In this document: in pieces, positions 8,461 through 18,100 of the stretch | Layout: the number at the start of each line of letters is the position of its first letter | How positions within the stretch are numbered: the stretch's first letter is position 1 | Assembly (NCBI GenBank): GCA_040902585.1 | Contig: JBBDXA010000044.1 | Coordinates: forward strand, 1 to 46,432 | DNA length: 46,432 bases | Direction: 5' to 3' | Source: JBBDXA01 sp040902585 | Lineage (GTDB): Bacteria; Planctomycetota; Phycisphaerae; Phycisphaerales; Phycisphaeraceae | Notes under the pieces: generated by a model | Databases searched by the model: none | Seen by the model: the letters and a program-made list of their open reading frames with translations, nothing else | What the model was told of the DNA's origin: nothing | Made by a program: the position numbers and the translations under genes

Positions 8461-9180
8461 ATGCTTTTCAAACGCGGCCGGGCTTTCACCATCGTCGAAA
8501 TGCTGCTGGTGATCAGCCTCATCACCCTGCTGATTTCCATGCTCATGCCCGCCCTGGGCAAGTCGAGGCGGGCGGCGCGGGCCATGCTCTGCTCCTCGCA
8601 GGCGGCTCAGTTGACCTGGGCCGTCCAGCAGTTCGTCGACCAGAACCAGGGCAAGATGTTTCCCTTCATTCATCTGCCGAAGATGTACTGGATCGGCCGC
8701 GTCCTGCCCTATCTGAATGATGATGACCGCATCCTCATCTGTCCCGAGACCACCGGCAACTCCGGCGGGCTGGGCAACGCTCATCTGAACTGGGGCCCCA
8801 TCGGCGGCTGGGGCGACAACAAGGCCGGCAGCTACGGCATGAACCTCTGGCTGCTCTCGGTGGGCGATTACTCCAACGATCCGAACATGATCCAGGCTGG
8901 CTATCACCGCAATCTCGATCATACCCCCAGCGATACGCCCGTCTTCGGCGACTCCCAGTGGGTCGGTGCCTGGCCCGATGACATCGACACCTGGCCCACC
9001 AACACCATCACGCCGCCCAACTCACATCTCCGCGGCTTCTTCATGAGCCGCTTCTGCATCGACCGCCATGACGAAGCCATCAACGTCAGCTTCCGCGACG
9101 GCAGCGCACGTCGCGTCAGACTCCGCGACCTTTGGCAACTCAAGTGGCACCGCACCTTCATTCCCGGCGATCCGAAGTAG
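8461..9180 (+). CDS. Prepilin-type protein with H-X9-DG motif
   Basis: A 239-residue protein starting MLFKRGRAFTIVEMLLVISLITLL, with GGAGAG upstream. The prepilin peptidase site precedes F9. Near the C terminus HDEAINVSFRDG fits H-X9-DG exactly and is followed by SARRVRLRDLWQLKWH. The middle contains ICPETTGNSGG, similar to the HCPRDEAN segment of the protein at 78-794 and to HCPAIMS in 1949-2680, so the three are paralogues. Export by a type II/type IV pilus-like machine is expected; specific function unknown. A GAGA-capped hairpin follows the stop. Confidence 0.9.
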   Translation: MLFKRGRAFTIVEMLLVISLITLLISMLMPALGKSRRAARAMLCSSQAAQLTWAVQQFVDQNQGKMFPFIHLPKMYWIGRVLPYLNDDDRILICPETTGNSGGLGNAHLNWGPIGGWGDNKAGSYGMNLWLLSVGDYSNDPNMIQAGYHRNLDHTPSDTPVFGDSQWVGAWPDDIDTWPTNTITPPNSHLRGFFMSRFCIDRHDEAINVSFRDGSARRVRLRDLWQLKWHRTFIPGDPK

Positions 9181-9188
9181 ATCAGCGA

Positions 9189-9210
9189 CCCACGCACGAG
9201 AGTGCGTGGG
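9189..9210. terminator. GAGA-tetraloop hairpin after prepilin gene
   Basis: CCCACGCAC, GAGA and GTGCGTGGG form a perfect 9-bp stem with a GNRA-type tetraloop, 8 bp after the stop of the prepilin gene. The T run that follows is weak (CTTTGCCCC), so it may be a terminator, an mRNA 3' stabilizer or a REP-like element. Confidence 0.55.
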
Positions 9211-9231
9211 CTTTGCCCCTGCCCCTCTTTT

Positions 9232-9271
9232 CCCTCCGTCCCTCCGTCCCTTCGTCCCTCCGTCCCTTCCC
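9232..9271. repeat. Period-8 CCCTCCGT tandem repeat
   Basis: Five 8-bp units: CCCTCCGT, CCCTCCGT, CCCTTCGT, CCCTCCGT, CCCTTCCC. The array lies directly upstream of thyX, so that gene has no purine-rich ribosome binding site. The same unit recurs at 24189-24212. Confidence 0.85.
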
Positions 9272-9283
9272 CCTTCCGCTATC

Positions 9284-10234
9284 ATGCCCCGCATGAGCAC
9301 GATGCAGGATGCACAAGGCGCGGGGGGCAACTCTTCCACAACTTCAGGCGGCTCGCCGGGCGACGATCTGGCGATCATCCGCAAGCCCTTCGAGTCCCCC
9401 ACCGTGGACGTGATGGACGGCGCAGCCCGCATGGAGATCAAGGTCCATGACCATGGCCTGATCGCCCTGGTCGATGTCATGCCGCGCCTCGTGCCCGAAG
9501 GCCAAACCGCGGACTCGGCGATCGTCCAGGCCGCCCGCGTCTCCTACGGACAGGGCACCAAAAAAATCAGCGAAGACCGCGGCCTGATCCGTTACCTGCT
9601 GCGCCATCGTCACACGACGCCGCTGGAGATGATCGAGTTTAAGTTCCACGTGGTCATGCCCATCTTCATCGCCCGCCAGTGGATCCGCCATCGCACCGCC
9701 AATGTGAACGAATACTCCGCGCGGTACAGCGTGGTGCCCGATCGTTTCTACATGCCTTCGGTTGACAACGTGCGGGCTCAGTCCGCCAGCAACAGGCAAG
9801 GCGGCGAAACACCCGTCGAAGCAGGTACCGCCGAAGAATTTCTCGGCTGGCTCGGCGAAGTCGAACAGCAGTACAAGACTTACCAGCAGATGCTCGACAA
9901 AGGCGTGACCCGCGAACTGGCCCGCATCGCCCTGCCGGTGAATGTGTACACCGAGTGGTACTGGAAGTGCGACCTGCACAACACGCTGCACTTCCTCTCA
10001 CTGCGCATGGACCCACACGCCCAGCAGGAAATCCGCGACTACGCCAATGCCATGTTCGCGCTGATCAAGCCGATCGTGCCGATCACGGCTGAGGCGTTCT
10101 TGGATTACCGCCTCGATGCGATGCAGCTCACGCGCCTGGAGATCGAAGCGGTGCGAAGCGGCAAGCCGCTGGAAACGGAGAACAAACGCGAACAGGCGGA
10201 ATGGGAAGCGAAGAAGGCGAAGCTGGGGCTGTAG
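9284..10234 (+). CDS. thyX: Flavin-dependent thymidylate synthase
   Basis: ThyX makes dTMP from dUMP with methylene-tetrahydrofolate and FAD/NADPH in the cytoplasm. The signature RHR-X7-S is present exactly at residues 135-145 (RHRTANVNEYS). Around it are LLRHRHTTPLEMIEFKFHVVMP and the substrate-site segment EYSARYSVVPDRFYMP. The protein is 316 residues from the ATG at 9284, longer than many ThyX proteins because of a low-complexity N-terminal extension rich in G, S and T. ATG codons at 9293 and 9302 are alternative starts. The upstream sequence is a pyrimidine microsatellite, so no Shine-Dalgarno site decides between them. The gene is followed by tRNA-Val. Confidence 0.95.
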   Translation: MPRMSTMQDAQGAGGNSSTTSGGSPGDDLAIIRKPFESPTVDVMDGAARMEIKVHDHGLIALVDVMPRLVPEGQTADSAIVQAARVSYGQGTKKISEDRGLIRYLLRHRHTTPLEMIEFKFHVVMPIFIARQWIRHRTANVNEYSARYSVVPDRFYMPSVDNVRAQSASNRQGGETPVEAGTAEEFLGWLGEVEQQYKTYQQMLDKGVTRELARIALPVNVYTEWYWKCDLHNTLHFLSLRMDPHAQQEIRDYANAMFALIKPIVPITAEAFLDYRLDAMQLTRLEIEAVRSGKPLETENKREQAEWEAKKAKLGL

Positions 10235-10282
10235 GAAAAACCCGAAAGCAGCGACTGAGTACTGCCGCAGGTTCACTCAGAC

Positions 10283-10288
10283 TATACT
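10283..10288 (+). promoter_or_regulatory. Probable -10 box of the tRNA-Val promoter
   Basis: TATACT lies 10 bp upstream of the mature tRNA 5' end, which is the expected place for a -10 element of a tRNA gene. The -35 region is not clear. Confidence 0.45.
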
Positions 10289-10297
10289 TCCGACACC

Positions 10298-10371
10298 GGG
10301 CGATTAGCTCAGTTGGCTAGAGCGCCTCCTTTACACGGAGGATGTCGCGGGTTCGAGTCCTGCATCGCCCA
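10298..10371 (+). tRNA. tRNA-Val (anticodon UAC)
   Basis: A full cloverleaf is visible: acceptor GGGCGAT paired with ATCGCCC, D arm TAGCTCAGTTGGCTAGAGC, anticodon stem CCTCC/GGAGG with loop TTTACAC (anticodon TAC), T arm GCGGGTTCGAGTCCTGC, and discriminator A. The CCA end is not encoded. Confidence 0.97.
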
Positions 10372-10492
10372 TTTATCCTCTCCGCACCCAGCGCCCACCA
10401 CTTCGCATGAGTCCGCATTTTCCGCATGATTCGCGGGTAGTCTGCTGACCTCATCGCAATTCTGTTCTTCCCTCGTTTCGGACAGTTCGTGC

Positions 10493-11293
10493 CTACGGAA
10501 TTTCGAGAAGCCGCTGAATCTTTGGCTTGCCGTAGACTGATTCGCCGGTGAGTACGGTGAGATTGGGCAGGATGGTCGCTTCGCCGGGGCTGTGGGTGTG
10601 GCCGCAGAGGACGGTCATTCGGCGATGCGGATAGGCCAGCATGATCCGCCGCAGCTCATCGCCTACCGCCTTGCACGCCATGTGCGGCAGCCAGTTTTCA
10701 TCGGAGATTCGGCCCTCGTGCCAGCACGCCTCGCGGAACGGCGGGACGTGCGTCAGCACGATGACATGCTCGTGCGACGCCAGCGCCGGGGGCAGCACCT
10801 TGCGAAAGTGATCGGCCGCCTCATCGCCAAGCTGGTGGAGCAGATCGAGTCGCCCGGCCTTGTCGTGCTTGTTCAATTCTTCGATGAGCAGGTAATCGTT
10901 TAGCAGGATCTCGGACCGCTGGTAATCGCCCAGCCTTCCGTCGGCCCAGCCGTCGTGGCCGACGAGCGCGGTGGTTGGTGACAGCGCCACCACGCCGGCC
11001 GCAGGCAGCCAGTGCAGCATCGGCTGCGCGACTGCCAGCTTCCCTGCGGCAGACCGCACCGCGGAGATAGAGCCGCGGTAGAAGTCGTGGTTGCCCAGCA
11101 CGAAGTAGATCGGCCTCTGGATCACGTCAGCCAGTTCGGCCAGATAGAACGCGACATCGTGCGCCTCCCCGATGTCGCCGCCCAGCAGCACCGCGTCGGG
11201 GTCACTGTCGCGGATACGATCGAAGAAGGCGTAAACCGCCTGGCCCTTGAGGAAGTTCAGGTGAATGTCGGTGAGCCAGGCGAGACGCGGCAT
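10493..11293 (-). CDS. Calcineurin-like metallophosphoesterase
   Basis: A 266-residue cytoplasmic protein with the full set of metallophosphoesterase metal-binding motifs in order: D-x-H (LTDIHLNF, D9 and H11), GGDIG, GNHDFY, a THVPPF motif and CGHTHSPG near the C terminus. These ligands hold two metal ions that activate water to cleave a phosphomono- or diester. The substrate cannot be told from sequence. The start is ATG at 11293 with GAGG upstream. It diverges from the DUF4062 STAND gene across a gap of about 130 bp. Confidence 0.9.
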   Translation of the reverse strand: MPRLAWLTDIHLNFLKGQAVYAFFDRIRDSDPDAVLLGGDIGEAHDVAFYLAELADVIQRPIYFVLGNHDFYRGSISAVRSAAGKLAVAQPMLHWLPAAGVVALSPTTALVGHDGWADGRLGDYQRSEILLNDYLLIEELNKHDKAGRLDLLHQLGDEAADHFRKVLPPALASHEHVIVLTHVPPFREACWHEGRISDENWLPHMACKAVGDELRRIMLAYPHRRMTVLCGHTHSPGEATILPNLTVLTGESVYGKPKIQRLLEIP

Positions 11294-11420
11294 AGGACCT
11301 CATTGTAAACGCCTAAGCGGTGATCGACCGGTGCTGCGAATACGCAGCGTACCCATGCTCCGGCCTTCCAGCGATTCCCAGGGCGCTTGCTTGGCCAAAG
11401 GCCATCATTGTGGTTTACTG

Positions 11421-14400
11421 ATGTCGCCCATGTCCGACCCGCGTCCCACCGCTTTTGTGAGCGCCACCTCGCGCGACCTGCGCAGCTATCGTGAGCACAC
11501 AAGGCAGGCCTTGTTGACCGGCGGCGTGTTCCCGGTGGTGCAGGAACATTTTCCTCCGGACTATCGCTCGCTGGTGGATTTTCTCCGCGCGCAGATTGAG
11601 CGATGCGATCTGGTCATCTGCCTCGTCGGCTTCGCCTATGGCGCTGCTCCAACGACCGAAGGCGGGCGTCCTCGTTCCTACACGCAGCTTGAGTACGATG
11701 TGGCTCGCGAGTTGAGGAAGCCGGTCTATGTATTTGTGGCGGACGAAGGCTGTCCGCTGGATCAGCCACCAGCCGACGAGTCACGTTACCTTCAGTTGCA
11801 GTTGCGCCACAGGGCGGACCTGTTGACAGAACACAAGTGCACCCTGTTCCGCGGTGCTGAGGAGCTGCGACTGCGCATGATGGAAATGCTCGTTCACCTC
11901 GAACGGCCCACGCAATCGCAGCCGCTGCCGTTCTTCTACCTTCATCCACCCAAACCGCCCGTCTACTTCGCGGGGCGTTCACTCGAACTGGCGCAGTTGA
12001 CTGCGGCTGTATCCCGACCAGCTCCCAGTGTCGTGGTCGTTGCCGGCATCGGAGGACAGGGAAAGACATCGCTCATGGCGCAATGGTTGCAGCAGAATCA
12101 GCCGGCACTTCGCGTTCACGCCGGGTTCTGGTGTACGGCCTATCGTGGCGGATTCACGTTCGATGCATTCGTGGATGCCGCACTGGAGTACCTGATGCAG
12201 GGGCGCTTCGACAAGAGAACGGAGCCGGACATTCAGCAGCGATTGCGTCGCCTGATCGGGCTTCTGCAACAGCGGCCGACGCTCATGGTCCTCGATGGCA
12301 TCGAGAGATGGCTGAGCGGTTGGAGTGAAGCGACTGCTGTAACGGAGAGTCTTCCTGCCGCAGTCGATTCTGTGGTGCAGCGCCGCGCGATCGACCCGGC
12401 ACTCGATGATTTCCTTGCGCAGGTTTCAGCGCTGACCAACGGCACGCACCTCCTATTGACCACACGCGCCCTGCCGGCAGTGCTGGACGATGCGCGCTAT
12501 GCGCTCGTGCCTGTTCATGAAGAGGGCGCGAAGCTCACGCTCGATGGGCTCGACGATGAAGCAGCCGTCGCGATGTTGCGGGCGCTGGGAGTTCAGGGCG
12601 AATCCGCTGCTCTTCTGGAAGCAGCTCGTGGCTACGACAAGCATCCCCTGGCGCTGAACGTGCTCGGCGGACTGCTCGTCAGGAAATTCGGCGGCAGGCT
12701 GGAACGCCTCGATCATGTCTCGGCGTTCGATCCCCATCGGCGACTATTCGAGTTGTTCGAAGAGACTCGTCGCAATCTGCCCGGCGGAGAGATGGCGGAA
12801 CGGTTTCTCCAGGCGGCGTCACTTTGCCTGGAGAATCCGTCGCTGGCCACAGTGGCGGCAGCCATGGGGTATCCGCTCCAGCAGATCCGCAAGGCAGCAG
12901 ACGATCTGCTGGAGCAGGTGCTTTCGCTGGCGGAATGGCACCTTATCGAATGGAACGCGCGGGCCGAGACGCTTTCCATTCATCCGCTGATGCGGCAATT
13001 CTTCGCGTCGAAGATCACCGACGCAGCGTCAGGGCACAGGCGTCTGAGCGGGTGGTACGAAAGTCAGACGCTGTCGCCGAATCCCTCGACCCTCGCCGAC
13101 GCTCGGCCTCGCATTCTCGCGATCGAACATGCATTGGCGGCTGGCGATTCGCATGCGGCCCTGCGCATTCTCGCGGCTCCATGTGCAGGCAGCGGATCGT
13201 TGGAAGATTGGCTGGACGCGAAGGGACACCTGACGTTCGGGGCCAACCTTCTTGGTCGCCTGGCATCGTCTGCGGCGAGCGACGCAGGCACCTCGCTTCG
13301 AATCACCCGCGCCGGCTGGCTGCGGCGGCTCGGCAGGCTCGATGACGCGATGCTCGATCTGAGTACGGCCATCGTTCATCTCGAATCCGCCGGGGCCGAC
13401 ACATCGGGTGACCCGATCGATCACACCGTCACGCTCGCCGGCGCGCTGATGACTCGCGGCAATGTCCATCGCCAGGCCTGGCGTTACGACGCGGCACTCC
13501 GCGATGTGAGCCGGGCGATCGATCTCTTCATCGATGTGGCTCGCCAGAGACCCTCGCTGGCCGCTTACCTGGCGACGGCTCAGCTCAACCGCGGCAGCAT
13601 TCAGCGCGACATCGGTCAGCTTGACGCCTGCATCACCGATACGTCCAACGCCATCGCCCTCTTCAAACATCTGCGTCCACATCTGGGCGACTCGCTGGCT
13701 CCTTCGCTGGCCACCGCGCTGCAGAATCGCGGCAACGCCCTCGCGGACCTGCTCCGGTTCGATGATGCACTTACCGACTACCAGGCAGCGCTGGCGATCC
13801 TGATGGATCTGATCCGCGCCGGTCGCGAGGACGTGCGCCCGCAGTGGTTCCACTGCCGGTTGATGGAAGCGACCACTCTCGTCGATGCGGGACAGCCGGC
13901 AAGGGCACTACCGCTTTGCGAGGACGTCATCATCGGCCTTGGCGAACTCGTCGATGCCGGCCGACCTGATCAGGAGCCCGCGCTGGGCCTCGCGTTTCTC
14001 GACCGGGCCCTGGCTCATCTGAGCATGGGCAACCTTCCCGCGGCGACCGATGACAGTGACCGGGCCGTCGCCATCTTCGACCGGCTTCTCGCGCAGGGTC
14101 GCGGTGATGTTCGCGGCTGGTGGACGCACAGCCGACTGGTCCGCGCCGAGGCAAAGTTCGCGACTGACCCGGTGGCCTCACGGGCCGACAGGATCGAAGG
14201 GCTCGATGCTTGTCAAAGGCTGATCGCCCAGGGCGAAGAAGAGCTTCGATTCGTTCTGCTGCGTCGTTCCGTCAGCCTTGCGATCGCCATGCTTCCCGCA
14301 GCGCCGGCCGAGGCGGTCCCGCTGCTGCGTGATGCCTTTCACGATGCGCACTCGGCGTTGCAACAGGGCCGCGGCGGTCAACGACTTCGCGTCGAACTTC

Positions 14401-14501
14401 GCCGCGCCATAGAGCGCCTGGCTCCGCATGGTGAATCACTCAAGGAACAGGGTCTGGCGCTCGCGGCGTTTGCAGCGATTCCTGACGGCGTTTCGGCATG
14501 A
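11421..14501 (+). CDS. DUF4062 - STAND NTPase - TPR signalling protein
   Basis: A protein of about 1,026 residues. Residues about 10-115 (TAFVSATSRDLRSYREHTR, then CDLVICLVGFAYG and YTQLEYDVARELRKPVYVF) match DUF4062, a TIR-like Rossmannoid fold found at the N termini of STAND proteins. A STAND/NB-ARC-type NTPase follows: Walker A GIGGQGKTS near residue 210 and Walker B TLMVLDGIE near 290, with LLLTTR further on. From about residue 630 the protein is helical with TPR-like repeats, such as TLAGALMTRGNVHRQAWRYDAAL and LATALQNRGNALADLLRFDDAL. STAND proteins are switch-like ATPases that oligomerise on sensing a ligand and turn on the N-terminal effector; many bacterial ones are anti-phage. Here the TPR part would be the sensor. 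ATG at 11430 is an alternative start. Confidence 0.88.
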   Translation: MSPMSDPRPTAFVSATSRDLRSYREHTRQALLTGGVFPVVQEHFPPDYRSLVDFLRAQIERCDLVICLVGFAYGAAPTTEGGRPRSYTQLEYDVARELRKPVYVFVADEGCPLDQPPADESRYLQLQLRHRADLLTEHKCTLFRGAEELRLRMMEMLVHLERPTQSQPLPFFYLHPPKPPVYFAGRSLELAQLTAAVSRPAPSVVVVAGIGGQGKTSLMAQWLQQNQPALRVHAGFWCTAYRGGFTFDAFVDAALEYLMQGRFDKRTEPDIQQRLRRLIGLLQQRPTLMVLDGIERWLSGWSEATAVTESLPAAVDSVVQRRAIDPALDDFLAQVSALTNGTHLLLTTRALPAVLDDARYALVPVHEEGAKLTLDGLDDEAAVAMLRALGVQGESAALLEAARGYDKHPLALNVLGGLLVRKFGGRLERLDHVSAFDPHRRLFELFEETRRNLPGGEMAERFLQAASLCLENPSLATVAAAMGYPLQQIRKAADDLLEQVLSLAEWHLIEWNARAETLSIHPLMRQFFASKITDAASGHRRLSGWYESQTLSPNPSTLADARPRILAIEHALAAGDSHAALRILAAPCAGSGSLEDWLDAKGHLTFGANLLGRLASSAASDAGTSLRITRAGWLRRLGRLDDAMLDLSTAIVHLESAGADTSGDPIDHTVTLAGALMTRGNVHRQAWRYDAALRDVSRAIDLFIDVARQRPSLAAYLATAQLNRGSIQRDIGQLDACITDTSNAIALFKHLRPHLGDSLAPSLATALQNRGNALADLLRFDDALTDYQAALAILMDLIRAGREDVRPQWFHCRLMEATTLVDAGQPARALPLCEDVIIGLGELVDAGRPDQEPALGLAFLDRALAHLSMGNLPAATDDSDRAVAIFDRLLAQGRGDVRGWWTHSRLVRAEAKFATDPVASRADRIEGLDACQRLIAQGEEELRFVLLRRSVSLAIAMLPAAPAEAVPLLRDAFHDAHSALQQGRGGQRLRVELRRAIERLAPHGESLKEQGLALAAFAAIPDGVSA

Positions 14502-14634
14502 GACCGGATCACGCCGTCGCGCGACTCACAATGCGGTTCATGAACAGGCGGCTCGGCGGTAGCATGGTTGGCAGCTCGAAGGAAGTTTGGCCAAGGCATC
14601 GTCAATCGGACATCCATTCTCTGGAGCAATCGTC

Positions 14635-15099
14635 ATGGCACGACTCGCCGACAACCGCAACTCCGAGCCTGAGGACTTCCGCAGGCAGCGGTTCGACATG
14701 GAACGGGAACTGAACTCCAGGCTGGACCAGGATCTGAAGCTGGAGGCGCTTCTGGAATCGTTGCGGGCACCAGCGGTGGTGCCGCAGCCACAGGTTCAAA
14801 TCTCCTGCCTGGCGCCGGCTGCCCGCGCGGTGTTCGTGGCGGGCACGTTCAACCAGTGGTCCGCCACCGCCACGCCGATGGCGCGGACCCACAACGGCGG
14901 CTGGAGCGCGACGCTCACGCTGCCGCCGGGGCGGTACGAGTACAAGTTCGTCGTCGATGGCCGCTGGTGCTGCGACCCGGCGGTGAACGAGGACGCGGTG
15001 CGGCAGAAGCCGCCGGTCGATTGGGTGGGCAATGGGATGGGGTCGTTTAATCGGGTGGTGGAGGTGGGGGCAAGCGCGGCGGTCGGAGGTCGCAAGTGA
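14635..15099 (+). CDS. Small protein with CBM48/AMPK-type glycogen-binding domain
   Basis: A 154-residue protein. After a charged helical N-terminal part (residues 1-45, MARLADNRNSEPEDF onward) comes an AMPK1_CBM/CBM48-like domain: FVAGTFNQWS, then WSATLTLPPGRYEYKFVVDGRW and DPAVNEDAV. These are the usual landmarks of isoamylase-N and AMPK-beta glycogen-binding domains. The start at 14635 has TGGAG upstream; a TTG at 14587 would add 16 residues. It lies about 130 bp after the DUF4062 STAND gene on the same strand and ends 14 bp from the stop of the convergent TIR-WD40 gene. No catalytic domain is attached, so it probably binds polysaccharide or acts as a protein-interaction domain. Confidence 0.8.
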   Translation: MARLADNRNSEPEDFRRQRFDMERELNSRLDQDLKLEALLESLRAPAVVPQPQVQISCLAPAARAVFVAGTFNQWSATATPMARTHNGGWSATLTLPPGRYEYKFVVDGRWCCDPAVNEDAVRQKPPVDWVGNGMGSFNRVVEVGASAAVGGRK

Positions 15100-15113
15100 A
15101 CGATGCGAGGCGC

Positions 15114-18100
15114 TCAGGCGTTCTCCAGCGTCAGGAAATGCACCCGGCCGGAGGCGTCGCCGGCGAAGATCTTCCGCCCATGTTCTGTTATGGCAACGGC
15201 CACGGCAGCGCCCTCGCAGGTGAACCTGGCGATCCGCTTGCCTGACTCCACGTCCCACACCCGCAGCGTCTTGTCCCTTGACGCGGAGACCGCGCGGCGC
15301 CCGTCGGGCGTCAGAGACACCGAGGTGACGTAGCTCGTATGCCCCTCCAGCGTGCGCAGGCACTGCCCTGTTTCCACGTCCCACACCCGCAGCGTCTTGT
15401 CATCGGACGCGGAGACCGCGCGACGGCTGTCGGGCGTCACAGACACCGACGTGACCTCTCTCGTATGCCCCTCCAGCGTGCGCAGGCAGGTGCCCGTTTC
15501 CACATCCCACACCCGCAGCGTCTTGTCATCGGACGCGGAGACCGCGCGGCGGCTGTCGGGCGTCACAGACACCGACGTGACCTCTCTCGTATGCCCCTCC
15601 AGCGTGCGCAGGCAGGTGCCCGTTTCCACATCCCACACCCGCAGCGTCTTGTCATCGGACGCGGAGACCGCGCGGCGGCCATCGGGCGTCAGAGACACCG
15701 AGGTGACCTGTTCCGTATGCCCCTCCAGCGTGCGCAGGCACGTGCCCGTTTCCACATCCCACACCCGCAGCGTGTTGTCATTTGACCCGGAGAATGCGCG
15801 ACGGCCGTCGGGCGTCAGGGACACCGAGTTGACCCGGTCCGTATGCCCCTCCAGCGTGCGCAGGCACGCGCCAGTTTCCACGTCCCACACCCGCAATGTC
15901 TGGTCCATAGACGCGGAGACCGCGCGGCGGCCGTCGGGCGTGAGAGACACCCAGGTGACCCAGTTCGTATGCCCTTTCAGCGTGCGCAGGCACGCGCCCA
16001 CTTCCACGTCCCACACCCGCAGCGTATGGTCCCATGACGCGGAGACCGCGCGGCGGTTGTCGGGCGTCAGTGACACCGACCTGACTCCGTCCGCATGTCC
16101 CTTCAGCGTGCGCAGGCACTGCCCCGTTTCCACGTCCCACACCCGCAGCGTGTCGTCAAATGACGCGGAGACCGCGCGGCGACCGTCGGGCGTCAGTGCG
16201 ACTGAGGTGGCTGCGCTTGTATGCCCCTCCAACGTGCGCAGGCACTCGCCCGTTTCCACGTCCCACACCCGCAGCGTCTTGTCCCATGACGCCGAGACCG
16301 CGCGGCGGCCGTCGGGAGTCAGTGAAACCGAAGTGACCGTCCTCGTATGCCCCTCCAGCGTGCGCAGGCAGGCGCCCGTTTCCACGTCCCACACCCGCAG
16401 CGTGTTGTCAGATGACGCGGAGACCGCGCGGCGACCGTCGGGCGTGAGTGCGACTGAGGTGTCTGCGCTTGTATGCCCCTCCAGCGTGCGCAGGCACTGC
16501 CCCGTTTCTACGTCCCATACCCGCAGCGTCTTGTCCTCTGACCCGGAGACTGCGCGGTGGTCGTCGGGCGTCAAGGACACCGACAAAACATGCCCCGTAT
16601 GCCCCTCCAGCGTGCGCAGGCAAGCCCCCGTTTCTACGTCCCATACCCGCAGCGTCTTGTCTTTTGACGCAGAGACCGCGCGGCGGCCGTCGGGCGTCAG
16701 TGACACCGAGTCGACACAGCGCGTATGGCCCTTCAGCGTGCGCAGGCAAGCGCCCGTTTCCACGTCCCACACCCGCAGCGTCTTGTCCTTTGAAGCGGAG
16801 ACCGCGCGGCGGCCGTCGGGCGTCACAGACACCGAGTTGACGTCGTCCGTATGCCCCTCCAGCGTGCGCAGACACGCGCCCGTCTCCACATCCCACACCC
16901 GCAGCGTCCTGTCATCTGACGCGGAGACCGCGCGGCGGCCGTCGGGCGTCAGGGACACCGAGTTGACGTCGTCCGTATGCCCCTCCAATGTGCGAAGGAG
17001 TGGCCCCCCAGGCGGCGTCAGCGATGGCCAAAGCGGACAAAGCCAGGGCTTCGATCGGAACCGGATACGGGAAAGCAGCTCTTGGATCGTTGGTATCGCG
17101 CTGCTGAGCAACCGCCCCATCAACTGCGATGCCAGTTGATCGGGATCTTGTGTCACTACATGCGATGACAATCGCACTGCGCCTTGCAGCAGTTTCAGAG
17201 GTTCGCGCCAATCAGGAACCGCGCCGGATGTTGCCTCACTCTTTAGAGCGATGTCGTAGTCATCAATCAGCGCCTGCGGACCCACCTTCGCCACCTTGGC
17301 TTCCAGAAAGTGAAAATCACAAAGCATGCCGCACAGGTCATCGCGCCGTTCCACGGCGGCGAGGTGTTCCGCCAAGTGCCTCAGCGCATAGTGCGATATC
17401 GAGGTCGGCCCGCGCTGGTACTGCTCCCACCCCATCGCCGCCAATCGTTCATGCCCTTTCCGCAAGCTCACGCGATAAGGATGACCATCGAACTGCGGCG
17501 GAACCTCCCCCGCCAGCCAGTCTGAAAGCGACTTGTGGTAAACCGCATAGGTCGGTGCGCCTTCCGCGTCAGTCCGGGCCGGCAGATACGGCCCCAATAC
17601 CGCCAGAAGGCGCGGCAATTCCACCTCCACATCCAGCCCGCTCGCGGCGGCCAGGTCGGCGCGGGTCAGCGGGTCGAACGCGGCGACGACGACGCTGAGC
17701 ACGGTGGCGGCCTTGGCGTAGCGGGTTTCATCGCCGCCGAAGTGACGGTCGAAGAAGCGTTCGTACAGGCCGAACAGGCCCGGCGGCAGGAGCGCGAGCT
17801 GGTCGAAGCGGTAGTCGCCGCGTTCGATGCCGTTGAGCGCTTCCTTGGCGTAAAGAAAATTGCCATCGGCCTTGTCGCGCAGGACGGCGACGGCGGCGGA
17901 TTCGCTCAGCTTCGATGACGCAAGCTTCTGCTGGAGGTCGGGTGCCTGAAGCCGGCCGAGGATGTAACGCTGAAGGTCGTCGAGGTTGTCCTTCTCGTGG
18001 GCATCGAGTTCGAGTGGGTCCAGGCCGGCGAGCTTGCCGAGCACGCCGCGCTCTTTGCGCGTCGTCGCCACAATGCGAAGCCAGGGCGGAAGCCGGCGGA

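Noticed and set aside
7011..8585. 524-codon minus-strand frame opposite the PEP-CTERM gene
   Set aside because: It is antisense to a gene with a good leader and PEP-CTERM tail and overlaps the start of the next prepilin gene.
15234..16997. Regular 126-bp repeats that might be taken for a CRISPR or satellite array
   Set aside because: They are one open frame encoding WD40 repeats with no spacers, as part of a TIR-STAND protein.
15352..17139. 595-codon plus-strand frame inside the TIR-WD40 gene
   Set aside because: It is the shadow of the repeat array on the other strand; it has no ribosome binding site and no domain, and its repetitiveness only mirrors the WD40 codons.
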